Part shown: positions 1 through 9,734 of the stretch, piece after piece | How positions within the stretch are numbered: the first letter of the stretch is position 1 | How the letters are laid out: every line of letters begins with the position of its first letter | From: QHXN01 sp963785125 | Lineage (GTDB): Bacteria; Acidobacteriota; Blastocatellia; Pyrinomonadales; Pyrinomonadaceae | Length of the DNA stretch: 64,000 nt | Direction of reading: 5' to 3' | Assembly: GCA_963785125.1 (NCBI GenBank) | Contig: CAWATU010000001.1 | Location: 744,001 to 808,000, forward strand | Translations under genes and position numbers: made by a program | Notes under the pieces: generated by a model | What the model was told of the DNA's origin: nothing | The model's database searches: none | Seen by the model: only the letters and a program-made list of their open reading frames with translations

Positions 1-829
1 CGACAGCCGGCAGCGGCACGTTCGGGCCGCGTTCGTCGAAACGCTTCTCGGCCGTGCGCTCGGGCTCCTTCACGGTGACGCGCGGGATGGCGGCTGCGGG
101 CTTCGCAATCTTCGCAAAGTATTTATCGACCCAGCCGTCAACCTGCTGCTGCTCGAAGTCGCCGACGACGATGAGCACGGCGTTGTCGGGTCGGTAGAAG
201 GTCTTATGAAACGCACGCACGTCTTCGATGTTGGCAGCGTCGAGGTCTTCCTTGCTGCCGATGGTCGGCCGCTTGTAGGGGTGGACGGAGTACGAGAGCT
301 TGTCGATGGCGTAGAAGAGCCGGCCGTATGGCGGCGCGAGGACGCCCGTGTTGAACTCCTCCTTGACCACGTTGCGCTCTGAAGGGAAGTTCTTGTCCGT
401 CACGTTGAGCGAAGACATGCGGTCGGCCTCGGCCCAGAGCAGCGTCTCAAGATAGTTGGAAGGGACGACCTCGTAGTAGTTCGTCACGTCGTCCGAGGTC
501 GAGGCGTTGTTCCAGCCGCCCACGTCCTCCGTCAGGCGATCCATCATCTCGTCCTTCATGTTCTTCGACGACTTGAACATGAGGTGTTCGAAGAGGTGCG
601 CGAAGCCGCTCCGCTTGTCGGGGTCGTCCTTCGAGCCGACCTTGTACCAGACCTGGATGGAGACCGTCGGGCTGGAACGCTCCTGCGCCGTGATGACCAC
701 GAGCCCGTTCGAGAGCGTGCGCTCCTTGAAGTTGATGGGCGGCACGCGCGTCTGCCCATTGACATTGGTCACACTGGCCGTGCCCAAGAGCGCGCACAGA
801 ATCAGGAAGACTGCCGTTCGTCGAAGCAT
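1..829 (-). CDS. M16 family zinc metallopeptidase, exported (N-terminal 276 residues; cut by window edge)
   Basis: The reading frame runs from ATG at 829 off the left edge of the window, so only the N-terminal part is seen. Residues 1-26 form a signal peptide ending in a QT junction. The inverted zinc motif HLFEH lies at residues 78-82, preceded by the usual GSKDDPDKRSGFA segment, and ERNVVKEE at about 151-158 supplies the third zinc ligand. These are the hallmarks of the insulinase/pitrilysin (M16) family, here the active N-terminal half. It probably degrades peptides in the periplasm; M16 proteins often work as pairs, and a partner could lie beyond the edge. The divergent gene at 1274 is unrelated. 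The family call is firm; substrate unknown. Confidence 0.9.
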   Translation of the reverse strand, partial: MLRRTAVFLILCALLGTASVTNVNGQTRVPPINFKERTLSNGLVVITAQERSSPTVSIQVWYKVGSKDDPDKRSGFAHLFEHLMFKSSKNMKDEMMDRLTEDVGGWNNASTSDDVTNYYEVVPSNYLETLLWAEADRMSSLNVTDKNFPSERNVVKEEFNTGVLAPPYGRLFYAIDKLSYSVHPYKRPTIGSKEDLDAANIEDVRAFHKTFYRPDNAVLIVVGDFEQQQVDGWVDKYFAKIAKPAAAIPRVTVKEPERTAEKRFDERGPNVPLPAV

Positions 830-1135
830 CTCTGTAGCTCCTCGTCTTAACTCGGTTCGGGCGCCCCGCAGGCCCGCGCAGGAGAGTTCGTGTCAGCGCG
901 TGCTTTGATGCCCTTTTGCCGAGAGATTGTTGTACGTTTCTGCGGCCCCGGGGTTGAGGCGGGGACGGTTGCACCCTGTCTGTTCAGGTCAGGTTTACGC
1001 GCCCGCCGCGCCGTATGTTTCCCGCGAACCGGCCGCCGGAGAGCTTTTACGCCCCGTCAACACGACTTTCGTCCGCTTTCGTCCACGCCCTTGAATCCGG
1101 TACGCGACTCTGGATTTTCAGCGCGGCGCAGAACT

Positions 1136-1164
1136 TTGCCGGTTCTTCAAATGTAATATAAAAT
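1136..1164 (+). promoter_or_regulatory. candidate sigma70-type promoter for the FHA-protease gene
   Basis: In the 444-bp divergent spacer between the M16 gene and the gene at 1274, TTGCCG (1136-1141) and TAAAAT (1159-1164) are separated by 17 bp on the plus strand, about 110 bp ahead of the start codon. The overlapping TATAAA is an alternative -10 box. I see no other gene or repeat in 830-1273. Confidence 0.4.
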
Positions 1165-1273
1165 CGGCGCCGGTGGCGAACGCGCCCGGTACGTCCGAGA
1201 GCTTTAGAAGACGGCCCGCCAGGCGCTCGCCACAGTTTAGTCTTGGGGCCGGTGACGAAGGCTTTAACGCTCG

Positions 1274-2905
1274 ATGGCAGGCGGTCTGGTCGTACACATC
1301 TCGAACGGGCAGGAGCGGCACACGGAGGTGCTCTCGCAGGAGCGCGTCCTCATCGGGCCGGGCGAGGGCTGCCACATCCGCCTCGGCTCCGACCTCCTCA
1401 CTGACTCCAGCGTCATGCTCGAACTCACGCGGCAGAACGGGCACTTCCGCGTGCAGGAGTTCGACCCCGAGATCGGCATCACCTTAAACGGCCGACCCGT
1501 AGCGCGCGGCGCCAAAATCGACGACGGCGACGAGCTGCGCTTCGCAGCCTTCGACGTAAGCATGCAGTTCTTCCCCGTCGGCAACCTCCCAGCTATCACG
1601 ACGGGCGGTCGGCGCGCCAGCGTCGCCCCCTTCATCGAGCAGGCCGCCATCGAGGCCGCCGCCACCGCACGGCGCGACGACGCCAAAGTTTTCCTGCGCG
1701 AGTTCACGCGCGAGCTGCTGCGCGAGATCAACTGGAGCACGAAGATCGGCGCCTTCCTCTGCGTGGCGATTCTCATCGGCGGCCTGTTCTACATCGGCAA
1801 CGCTGTCTACCACGAGCTGCGCCGCTCGCGCGACCTCATCAACAAACAGAACGAGCAGAACGAGAAACTCCAGCGCCAGCTCGAACAGGTCGGCGTGCAG
1901 TTCGGCGAGGTTGACCAGCGCAACCGCGAGATCATCAACAGCCTCTCGCTCGCGCCCCGCCTGCGCAGCGAGTACGGCAACGGCGTCTGCCTCATCGCCG
2001 GCTCCTACATGCTCTTCGAGCCCGGCACGGGGCGCCCCATGCGCTACCCCGAGACGCAGACGAACGAGGACGGCGAGAACGTGCAGACTGCGGGCGAGCA
2101 GCCGCTCCTGACGCCTGAGGGCAACGGCCCGCCCTTCATCCGCGACTTCGTCGGGACGGGTTTTCACGTCGGCTCCGGCTACGTCGTCACCAACCGACAC
2201 CTCGCCGTCGAGCCCTGGACGGCCGACGAGGGCGTGAAGTCGCTCGGCCAGAGCGTGCGCGGGCAGTTCCGCGTCACGCGCATCGTCGCCTTCTTCCCGG
2301 GCATCCGCCAGCCCTTCGTCGTGCGCCTGCGGCAGACCTCGCGCGACGACGTGGCCGTCGGCACGCTCGAAGCAAAGGAGCTGCCCGCGGGGCTGCCGGC
2401 CCTCCCGCTCGACAGCGACCCGGACACGGCGATGATCGGCGGGACGGTCGTCATGATGGGCTACCCTTCGGGCGAAGACCGTCTGATGGCGACCATCCCC
2501 GAGGCCGAGGCGCGTTCTTTGCGCGAGCGCTGCGGCGCGTCGGTCGAGACGCTGCTCGCCTGCCTCTCCGAACGCAACTACATCAAGCCGCTCACCACGC
2601 AGGGGCACATCTCCGACCTTGAGGGACGCAACATCGTCTACGACGCGCGCAACGCCGTCGGCGGCTCCGGCTCGCCGCTCTTCGGCCCCAAGGGGCGCGT
2701 CATCGGCGTCAACTTCGCGACCTTCACCGAGATGGAGGGGCAGAACTACGCCGTCCCCGTCAAGTACGTCTTTCCACTGCTCGAACGCGCCGGCTGGAAG
2801 ACGGCCGAGCCCTCCGAAGACCAGAACGGGAAAGACCAGAACGCCAACTCCAACACCGCCCAACCGCCCAAAGACACGCGCCCTCCCGCCGAACAGAAAC
2901 GTTAA
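1274..2905 (+). CDS. FHA-like domain / transmembrane / trypsin-like serine protease fusion protein
   Basis: This 543-residue protein has an FHA-like beta-sandwich at about residues 5-100 (RVLIGPGEGCHIRLG, then a GITLNGRPV strand), one transmembrane helix at 157-178, a Glu/Gln-rich coiled coil at about 182-215 and a trypsin-like (S1C-type) protease domain from about 290 to 510. The catalytic triad is visible: H309 in TNRHLAVE, D359 in DDVAV and S465 in GGSGSPLFG. The C-terminal 40 residues are a hydrophilic Pro/Asn/Lys tail. With one helix, the FHA part should be cytoplasmic and the protease periplasmic, so the protein could couple a phospho-threonine signal inside to proteolysis outside; that coupling is inference. 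No PDZ domain is seen, unlike DegP/HtrA. ATG start with GAAGG upstream. Confidence 0.85.
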   Translation: MAGGLVVHISNGQERHTEVLSQERVLIGPGEGCHIRLGSDLLTDSSVMLELTRQNGHFRVQEFDPEIGITLNGRPVARGAKIDDGDELRFAAFDVSMQFFPVGNLPAITTGGRRASVAPFIEQAAIEAAATARRDDAKVFLREFTRELLREINWSTKIGAFLCVAILIGGLFYIGNAVYHELRRSRDLINKQNEQNEKLQRQLEQVGVQFGEVDQRNREIINSLSLAPRLRSEYGNGVCLIAGSYMLFEPGTGRPMRYPETQTNEDGENVQTAGEQPLLTPEGNGPPFIRDFVGTGFHVGSGYVVTNRHLAVEPWTADEGVKSLGQSVRGQFRVTRIVAFFPGIRQPFVVRLRQTSRDDVAVGTLEAKELPAGLPALPLDSDPDTAMIGGTVVMMGYPSGEDRLMATIPEAEARSLRERCGASVETLLACLSERNYIKPLTTQGHISDLEGRNIVYDARNAVGGSGSPLFGPKGRVIGVNFATFTEMEGQNYAVPVKYVFPLLERAGWKTAEPSEDQNGKDQNANSNTAQPPKDTRPPAEQKR

Positions 2906-3088
2906 GCCCGGGCGCGTTTCCTACGGACTCCGTCCAGCACAAAAACCACGTCGGCTGTGACGCTTAACCTTCTGCCACACATGGTTTTGACAGCCGCGGC
3001 CTAGTCCGCTACTCTCCGTTCTTTAGGTGACGGGCGTGAATTTTCCAGTGCCACGCCCTGCAAGTTTCAACGGAGATTCAGCCGAACC

Positions 3089-4801
3089 TTGTCTGCGCCC
3101 GCTGCATCAGCCACGACCGCGCCCGTCAGGCCCGAACTCTTCCCGGGGCAGTTGGTAGGCACGACGAGCCGCGCGCTCATCCTGTCGGCGCTGACGGCGT
3201 TCATGCTGCTCGGTTTCGGCCTGCGCGCCTACCAGCTCGGCGCCGAGAGCCTGAGCGAGGACGAGCTGAACAAGGTGCGCGCCGTGGCCGAGTACCGCGA
3301 GCGCGGCCTGACCCCTGCAAACGGCGAACACCCCTTCCTGATGAAAGCGTTGATGGCGGTGAGCATCGTCGCCTCAGAGGGCTGGAACTCAACTTCGTTC
3401 GCGCGACAGAACCCGCAGCTTCAAATCTCGACCGAGACGGCCGCGCGCCTGCCCGGCGCGTTCCTCGGCGCGCTCACTTCCATCCTGCTCTTTCTCGTCA
3501 CGCGAGAACTTTTCGGCGCGGAGGTGGCGCTGCTCGCCGCGGCGCTCTGGGCCTTCGACCCGGCGGCCGTCGGCTTCAACCGCATCGCGAAGGAGGACAG
3601 CTTCGTCGTCTTTTTCTTCCTGCTCGGCAACGTCTTCTGGCTGCGCGGGCAGAAGGCGGCCGAAGCCGGCGGGCGCAAACCCGAACCCTTCTACTGGGCG
3701 GCGGCCGCGGCCTTCGGGGCGATGTTGGCGTCGAAGTACGTGCCGCACTACCTCGCCATCAGCGGCGCTTACTACTATGCCTTTCAGGGCGTGCCGGCGA
3801 CGCGCTGGCGGATGGGCAAGAAGAAGTGGCTCGTCTGGTTCGCGGTGATGGGCGTGGCGTTCGTCATCTGCAACCCGACGATCCTTCTGCCGGGGACCTG
3901 GCAGGAGATGCGCACGTTCGCGGGCGAGAAGCGCATCGGGCACGACGCATACGAGTTCCTCGGCCAGCTCTATCGCAACCAGATGACGCTCTGGCTGCGC
4001 GGCTCGCCCTGGTATTTCTATTACGTCTTCATGGGCGTGAAGCTGCCGGTGCCGGTGCTCGTCGGGTGCGTCGCGGGGCTCCCGCTGCTCTTCAGTAAGC
4101 GTCTGGGCGACGGCCGCTACTTCCTTCTCTTCTGGCTCTTCTTCTGGTTCTTCCCCTTCACCTTTATGGGCGGGAAGTTCACACGCTATTTTACCTTCGC
4201 GCTGCCGGCCGTGTTGATGACCTCGGCCGTCGGGCTCAACTACCTCGCGGGTCTCGTCGCAAGGCTCGTGTCGAAGCTTCGGGGCGGCGCGGCGTGGGCA
4301 ACGTACGCGCGCGCGGGCCTCGCGCTCGTCGTCATCGCGCTCTCGCTCTACGCCTCTGCGAGCGCAGCGCCGCACTACAGGCTCTACACGAACTTCATCG
4401 GCAGGGGCGAGGCTCGCGCCGGCACATACTTTCCGCACGACGAGTTCTACGATTCGAGCACGCGCGACATAGCCAACGCCGTCGCGCGTCTCGCCCCTCC
4501 CGGCGCGCGCGTGGCGAGCGAGACGCCGGAACTACTGACACATTACTTACGGCTCGCGGGCCGCGAAGACCTGCGCTCGGTCTCGCTCTCCGACCGCGCG
4601 GCGCTGCGCGAGTTCCGCCCGGGCGACCTCCTGATCGTCGCGCGCGGCCGCCGCTACTTCAGCAACGACGAGTTAACGTCGAGGCTCGAAGCGCCGTCTC
4701 AACCGGCGGTCTCTATCTCGCTCGGTCGCGTGCCTTCGGCGCGCGTCTACGTGCTCGACGCCGCCACGTTCGGCGCGTTCGAGGTGGTGGTTAAGCGTTA
4801 G
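3089..4801 (+). CDS. GT-C (GT39/ArnT-like) membrane glycosyltransferase
   Basis: This 570-residue multi-pass membrane protein begins with one helix followed by a periplasmic loop containing SEDEL (D58, E59), the acidic pair typical of polyprenyl-phosphate-sugar-dependent GT39/GT83 transferases. A second conserved segment, FNRIAKEDS at about 163-171, follows helix four. About ten hydrophobic segments run to residue 425, and the last 140 residues form a soluble periplasmic domain. The family moves a sugar from a lipid-phosphate carrier to a protein or lipid outside the inner membrane. The start is TTG at 3089; no better ATG lies near, so the exact start is uncertain. It heads a run of plus-strand envelope genes. 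A second member of the superfamily lies at the right edge of the window. Confidence 0.8.
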   Translation: MSAPAASATTAPVRPELFPGQLVGTTSRALILSALTAFMLLGFGLRAYQLGAESLSEDELNKVRAVAEYRERGLTPANGEHPFLMKALMAVSIVASEGWNSTSFARQNPQLQISTETAARLPGAFLGALTSILLFLVTRELFGAEVALLAAALWAFDPAAVGFNRIAKEDSFVVFFFLLGNVFWLRGQKAAEAGGRKPEPFYWAAAAAFGAMLASKYVPHYLAISGAYYYAFQGVPATRWRMGKKKWLVWFAVMGVAFVICNPTILLPGTWQEMRTFAGEKRIGHDAYEFLGQLYRNQMTLWLRGSPWYFYYVFMGVKLPVPVLVGCVAGLPLLFSKRLGDGRYFLLFWLFFWFFPFTFMGGKFTRYFTFALPAVLMTSAVGLNYLAGLVARLVSKLRGGAAWATYARAGLALVVIALSLYASASAAPHYRLYTNFIGRGEARAGTYFPHDEFYDSSTRDIANAVARLAPPGARVASETPELLTHYLRLAGREDLRSVSLSDRAALREFRPGDLLIVARGRRYFSNDELTSRLEAPSQPAVSISLGRVPSARVYVLDAATFGAFEVVVKR

Positions 4802-5054
4802 CCCGCGGAAATTTCGGGCAACAAGGTGAGTGCGGCCCGGCATCGCAAGCTCTGACAGCAGGTGTGTAGTTTCTCATCCGAACCACGTTCGTGTAGATTG
4901 ATTATGCAAGTGGAACGTCGGTTGCTCTCTTGAGCCGCGAGGCTTTGTGAGACGCACGCGGAGCGCAGCAATTCGACTCCCTTCGAAGCGGCCGCGCGCA
5001 GTCTTATCGCTCCGTCGGGAGCCTTCTGATTGAACATAAGGGGCCTTTGAGGAC

Positions 5055-7112
5055 ATGAAGACTGTTCACCGGCTGCGACCGGCGAAAAAGCAACTGACGC
5101 TCGTACTCTCTCTCTTCATCCTCGCCGGACAGGTGCCGACGGCCGCGGCGCAGCAGGTGCAAATCGTCCCTGCCCTGAAGAGCGAGGACGTGCTTCCGCG
5201 CAAGCCCCCCGGCCCCTCGCCCTTCCGCATCGAGACGGTACCCGTCGGCCGCGACGCACAACTCCTGACCGTCTTCGGCAGGCTCGACGGACTCGGCGAC
5301 GGGGCCACACAGGCTGAAGAGGTACCGCTCGTCAGCATCCTCCGCGACACGCTCGGCGACGCCGACCCCGAGAACGACCGCCTGCGCCACGTCTGGATGC
5401 TCACCTACACGCGCCCTTCGGCCATGCAGCGCGTCGCCTCCGCCATTCCTTTCCTCTACGGCCGCGTCGGCGACCGGAAGAGCGCGAGTAAGAAAGGCAT
5501 CCCGCCGGCCGTCATGGACCTCGCCGACCCGAAGCAGGACATCTGGCACCGCTTCATGTGGCTCGCGCTCCAGAACGTCGTCTTCAACCCTTACGGCGTC
5601 GCGGCGAAGGCTTCGACCTCGACGCTGCGCCGCAACTCGGAGCGTTACCGGCAGGCGCACATCCTCCGCGCGCTCGCCATCCTCTCGCTCTACGAGGCCG
5701 AGACCGGCGCGGAGTCCGCCTTCACGCAGTCCGAGTCGGCCGAGATACAGGCGCGCCTGATGCTGACGAGCAAGACCTTCGGCGGGCTCATCGACGACGC
5801 GTACCTCGACGAAGTCCTACGCCGCCAGAACACGCAGACGCTCGACACGCGCGGCCACAACTGGGAACTCCTGCGCCAGCGCGCGGAGGCCGAGGGTCTC
5901 TACTTCGAGCCGTTGGCGCTTCCCGACGGCAGCGCCACGCACGCGCTCCTCTGGGTCTCGCGCGAAGACATACAGAAGAACAAGGGTCGCAAGTTCGGCA
6001 GCCGCTTCCTCAACATCAAGAGCCCCTGGGACGACTCGCGCCTCGCGCGTTGGGACGGTCACGTCGAGACGCGTTACGTTGACGCCGAAGGTCGCACCGT
6101 CGCCGCCGGGACTGAGGGCGCACGTCAGATCGAGCTGATACCGCTCGCGCTCTACGGGCTCGACTTCCCCAAAATCCCCGCGCTGCTCGTAGACTTCCGC
6201 GACCGCCTCAACCCGAAGCGGCGTGAGATGTCGCACCGCGTCATCGAGGACGTGGCGCGCAACGTCCTCTCGCTCTCGCGCTACGGCGACGTGCACTACT
6301 TCCTCGGCCGCACGGTCTTCGACTTCGTCACCAGCCGGCGCGGCATCGACGTGAACCAGCCGACGCGCCTGCGCGCCTACTCGCAGCTCAAGCTCCTGCT
6401 CGCGCTCGACCACACGCTCGACCGCGACCTGCGCGAAGAGATCGGCCGGCGCATCGAGGCCGTCGCGCTCAACCCGCTTGAGAACGACCTCGATGCCGAG
6501 GCGCGGCTCGCGCGCCAGCAGTACGCCGCGCTCGTGGCCGCGGCTCAACGTCCCGACGGCCTCGCCGCACGTCTCGACCGCGACCGACGCGAGGAGATGG
6601 TGCCGCTCGAACATGGCAAGACCGAGCGCGTGCTTTTGCGCTTCGCCAACGTCCTGAGCCTCGGGCTCTACAAGCACCGCGAGCCGGCCGCGCCCGACTC
6701 CGTCCGCCAGACGCTCGACGCCGAGCGCCGGCTTGCCTTCCACAAAAAATTCCTGCAACAGGTCGCGAAGTCCACGCCTGTGGTCGAGGTCGTCTGGAAC
6801 ATCGAGGACGTGCGCCGCAGCCTCCGCTACGTGGCTACGGCCAACACGCGCGGCGACGCGGGCGCGGCGCGCGCCGCGGCCAAAATCTTCGCACAGACCG
6901 GCGACGCCGAGACGCGCCGCCTCTGCCTCGACTGCCTCTACCGCATCAACAACGAGGCCGCGAAGACCGCCCTGCTGCGCATCTATCAGTCGCCCGGCGT
7001 CGAGCCCGAGTTGAGACTGCTCACGGCCGAGTACCTGCGTAACGCCCTCCGCGAAGAGCAGCGCATCACCCCCGAGGACGCGCGCGCCATCATCGCCGCC
7101 ATCGGTCAGTGA
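5055..7112 (+). CDS. exported protein of unknown function with C-terminal HEAT-like helices
   Basis: I do not recognise this 685-residue protein. Residues 1-33 are a clear signal peptide ending AAA-Q. The body is mostly charged and helical with no transmembrane segment. The segment at about 580-680 (RYVATANTRGDAGAARAAA, then RRLCLDCLYRINNEAAKTALL) has the two-helix rhythm of HEAT/PBS-lyase-like repeats. No catalytic motif was found. GAGG stands six bases ahead of the ATG. It lies 57 bp upstream of, and on the same strand as, a secreted phosphodiesterase-type enzyme, so the two probably act in the same periplasmic process. Codon use is like that of its neighbours. Confidence 0.6.
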   Translation: MKTVHRLRPAKKQLTLVLSLFILAGQVPTAAAQQVQIVPALKSEDVLPRKPPGPSPFRIETVPVGRDAQLLTVFGRLDGLGDGATQAEEVPLVSILRDTLGDADPENDRLRHVWMLTYTRPSAMQRVASAIPFLYGRVGDRKSASKKGIPPAVMDLADPKQDIWHRFMWLALQNVVFNPYGVAAKASTSTLRRNSERYRQAHILRALAILSLYEAETGAESAFTQSESAEIQARLMLTSKTFGGLIDDAYLDEVLRRQNTQTLDTRGHNWELLRQRAEAEGLYFEPLALPDGSATHALLWVSREDIQKNKGRKFGSRFLNIKSPWDDSRLARWDGHVETRYVDAEGRTVAAGTEGARQIELIPLALYGLDFPKIPALLVDFRDRLNPKRREMSHRVIEDVARNVLSLSRYGDVHYFLGRTVFDFVTSRRGIDVNQPTRLRAYSQLKLLLALDHTLDRDLREEIGRRIEAVALNPLENDLDAEARLARQQYAALVAAAQRPDGLAARLDRDRREEMVPLEHGKTERVLLRFANVLSLGLYKHREPAAPDSVRQTLDAERRLAFHKKFLQQVAKSTPVVEVVWNIEDVRRSLRYVATANTRGDAGAARAAAKIFAQTGDAETRRLCLDCLYRINNEAAKTALLRIYQSPGVEPELRLLTAEYLRNALREEQRITPEDARAIIAAIGQ

Positions 7113-7169
7113 ATAGCTGTTTTTGAGTTAGAATCGCCGTCATCCAAAGTTCCGCGACGAACAGCTACG

Positions 7170-9734
7170 GTGAAGCGAGTGCCCGAAGGTATCGTTAAAG
7201 GTCTCAAAGGAAACTTCGTTCGTCGCCTCGGGCTCGCGGCCGTCGTTGTCATTCTCCTCGCCCAATCGACCGCTCTCGCAGCGGGCGCGAAGCGGCTCGT
7301 CGTCGTCAAGGTGGACGGCCTGCCGCACGACACGGTTGAGCGCTTCGTCCGCCGCCGCGACCCGCGCACGGGTAAGAGCCTGCTCCCGTGGTTCCAGCAC
7401 GTCTTCTACGAGCGGGGCACGCGCCTGAATAACTTCTACGTGCGCGGGATGAGCCTGTCGGGGCCTTCGTGGTCACTCTTAGACACCGGACAGCACTTGC
7501 AGATCAAGGGCAACGTCGAGTTCGACCGCTACACGCTCCACTCCTACGACTATCTCAACTTTATCCCCTTCTGGGTCGCCAACGTCGGCGGCGTGCGCGT
7601 GGACATGCCCGGGGCCGAGTTGCTCGACGAGGTCGGCGTCCCGCTCCTCGCCGACGCCTATCCTTACGACGAACGTTACATCAGCTTCCAGCTCTACCAG
7701 CGCGGCACGCGTTGGACGACGCTCCAGCGCGGACTTCAGAACAAGTTCGCCAAGTCGCCGGGCACGCTCTTCGACGAGTGGCAACTGGGCTTAGGCGGCC
7801 GCGACATTCTCAACGAGCAGCAGGAACGCGAGCTTGTAGAGAAGCTGCAAGACCCGCGCGTCCGCTACCTCGACTTCTACACGACCGACTTCGACCACGC
7901 CGCGCACCACAATCACGACGAGGCGACGCAGCTCGGGGCGCTGCGCGACCTCGACGCCTTCGTCGGCCGCGTCTGGACGGCGATTCAGAAGAGTTCGGGG
8001 GCCGCCGACACCGCGCTCGTCCTCGTCTCAGACCACGGCACCAACACCGACGAGCGCGTCTACAGTCAGGGCTACAACCTCGTCAAGTTCCTCGGCTCGG
8101 CCGCGGGCGGCGGCCACCACGTCATCACCAAGCGGCGTCTGCTGAACGACTACGCGCTGAAAGGCATCTATCCGCTCATCCCGCTTATCTACACGACGAC
8201 CGAGGACTCTTTCTATCTGAAGGGTCAGAGCACTTCGTACCCGACGGCCCTCGTCGATTTCGACGGCAACGAGCGCGCTTCGATTCAGCTCCGCGACAGC
8301 GACCTCAACCTCGTCCACATCCTCCTGCAACAGCTCAAGCGCGGCGACCTCTCGCAGCCGCTGCACCGCGCCGCCGCCGACGCACTCTTCGCCACCATCG
8401 ACCGGCGCCGCGCCGGCTGGCAGCGGACGCTCGAAGAGATGCAAGCAGAGATGGGCGCCCTGCGCCGCCTCATCGAGCGCCAGCGCGCCGTCGTCGCCGC
8501 GCAGCCGAAGAAGTTCACGAAGGAGGATGCTGACCGAGGGTTAGACCGTGAGGCCGGACGCCAGTCCGCGCGGCTCGGCTCATGGACGACGGACGAGCGC
8601 GAATACAGCGCCTACCTACAGACGCTCGCCGACCTCCTCGCGCTTGACCCCGCGCGCCTGAACCCTTCGGCCGTCAAGATTGAAGACCTTATCCCGAAGG
8701 GTGCGATGGGCGACCACAACACGCTCTACGAGTTGCAGAACTACGTCGTCGGCCCTGCCGAAGGCGGGCTCGTGCTCGCGCCCGACGGCTCGCTCGACAT
8801 GTTGAAGAGCTTCCGGCGCGTCGATTACTTCTCGCTGCTCGGCGGCCTCAACGTACGCAACAACGTGCAGCCGCTCGTCGAGAGCCGCCCCGTCGATTTC
8901 GTCGCCGTCCGCGTTCCCGAAGAGGCGCTGCGCGGCGCGCTCGACGCGGACGAACGTCCCGATCAGGCCGTCTGGCTCTACGGCGGCCCCGACCGGCAAG
9001 CGCTCATCCTCGCGCGCGACGACGGCAGTCAACTTAAGCTTCGTTATCTCCCCATCGCGAATCTCAGACAGTCGGCCGACGGCCGCGTCAGCTTCGAGCG
9101 CACGGGCTGGCGCGCGGGGCTGCCGCTCAAACTATTTGAGGAGGCGCGCCTGACGCCGCCCGCGGGCGAAGACCGCACCCGCTGGCTCGGGGCGTGGCAC
9201 ACCGACCTCGAATGGCTGCGCGCGACGCACCTGAGCAGATACTCGAACGCCGTCGTCGGCCTGCACGAGCAGTTGGCGCGGCACGTCGTTGAGGGCATCG
9301 ACGCGGACGCCGCGGGACTCTCCGAGGACGACAGACTCGTCCGCCGATTCCGCCAGCGCCAGCGAATGCTGGCCGAGAACGACCTGCTCATCCTCGCCAA
9401 CGACCACTGGAACTTTGACGTGCGCGGCTTCAACCCCGGCGGCAATCACGGCTCGTTCTTCCGCATCTCGACCCACTCCACGCTCATGCTCGCGGGCGGC
9501 GAACAGACGCGCATCCCGCGCGGCCTCGCGGTCGAGGAGCCCTACGATAGCTTGAGCCTGATGCCGACGCTGCTCACGCTGACGGGACAGCTTGAAGACA
9601 GCTCGCGTCCCGCCCCCGTCCTCTGGCGCCGCGGCTTCCGCGCCTTCCCCGGCCGCGTCGTCCGCGAACTCTTTGAAGCGCCTCCGCCCACCGCCCCCGT
9701 CGCCGACGCCACGACGCCGGAGGCGCGACCTTGA
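7170..9734 (+). CDS. exported alkaline-phosphatase-superfamily phosphodiesterase (nucleotide pyrophosphatase-like)
   Basis: This 854-residue protein starts at GTG and has an N-terminal signal peptide or anchor (about residues 20-39). Metal-binding and catalytic positions of the superfamily can be seen: D49 in VVVKVDG, the putative nucleophile S97 in MSLSGPSWSLLDTG, D242 and H246 in FDHAAHH, D288-H289 in VSDHGTN, and H760 in NPGGNHGSF. A long insertion at about 400-560 contains charged helices. Enzymes with this core hydrolyse phosphodiesters or pyrophosphates, or transfer phospho-groups on lipids and glycans. Its stop overlaps the start of the next gene (TTGA), so the two are translationally coupled. 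The large insert and C-terminal position of the last His make the substrate hard to guess. Confidence 0.75.
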   Translation: MKRVPEGIVKGLKGNFVRRLGLAAVVVILLAQSTALAAGAKRLVVVKVDGLPHDTVERFVRRRDPRTGKSLLPWFQHVFYERGTRLNNFYVRGMSLSGPSWSLLDTGQHLQIKGNVEFDRYTLHSYDYLNFIPFWVANVGGVRVDMPGAELLDEVGVPLLADAYPYDERYISFQLYQRGTRWTTLQRGLQNKFAKSPGTLFDEWQLGLGGRDILNEQQERELVEKLQDPRVRYLDFYTTDFDHAAHHNHDEATQLGALRDLDAFVGRVWTAIQKSSGAADTALVLVSDHGTNTDERVYSQGYNLVKFLGSAAGGGHHVITKRRLLNDYALKGIYPLIPLIYTTTEDSFYLKGQSTSYPTALVDFDGNERASIQLRDSDLNLVHILLQQLKRGDLSQPLHRAAADALFATIDRRRAGWQRTLEEMQAEMGALRRLIERQRAVVAAQPKKFTKEDADRGLDREAGRQSARLGSWTTDEREYSAYLQTLADLLALDPARLNPSAVKIEDLIPKGAMGDHNTLYELQNYVVGPAEGGLVLAPDGSLDMLKSFRRVDYFSLLGGLNVRNNVQPLVESRPVDFVAVRVPEEALRGALDADERPDQAVWLYGGPDRQALILARDDGSQLKLRYLPIANLRQSADGRVSFERTGWRAGLPLKLFEEARLTPPAGEDRTRWLGAWHTDLEWLRATHLSRYSNAVVGLHEQLARHVVEGIDADAAGLSEDDRLVRRFRQRQRMLAENDLLILANDHWNFDVRGFNPGGNHGSFFRISTHSTLMLAGGEQTRIPRGLAVEEPYDSLSLMPTLLTLTGQLEDSSRPAPVLWRRGFRAFPGRVVRELFEAPPPTAPVADATTPEARP

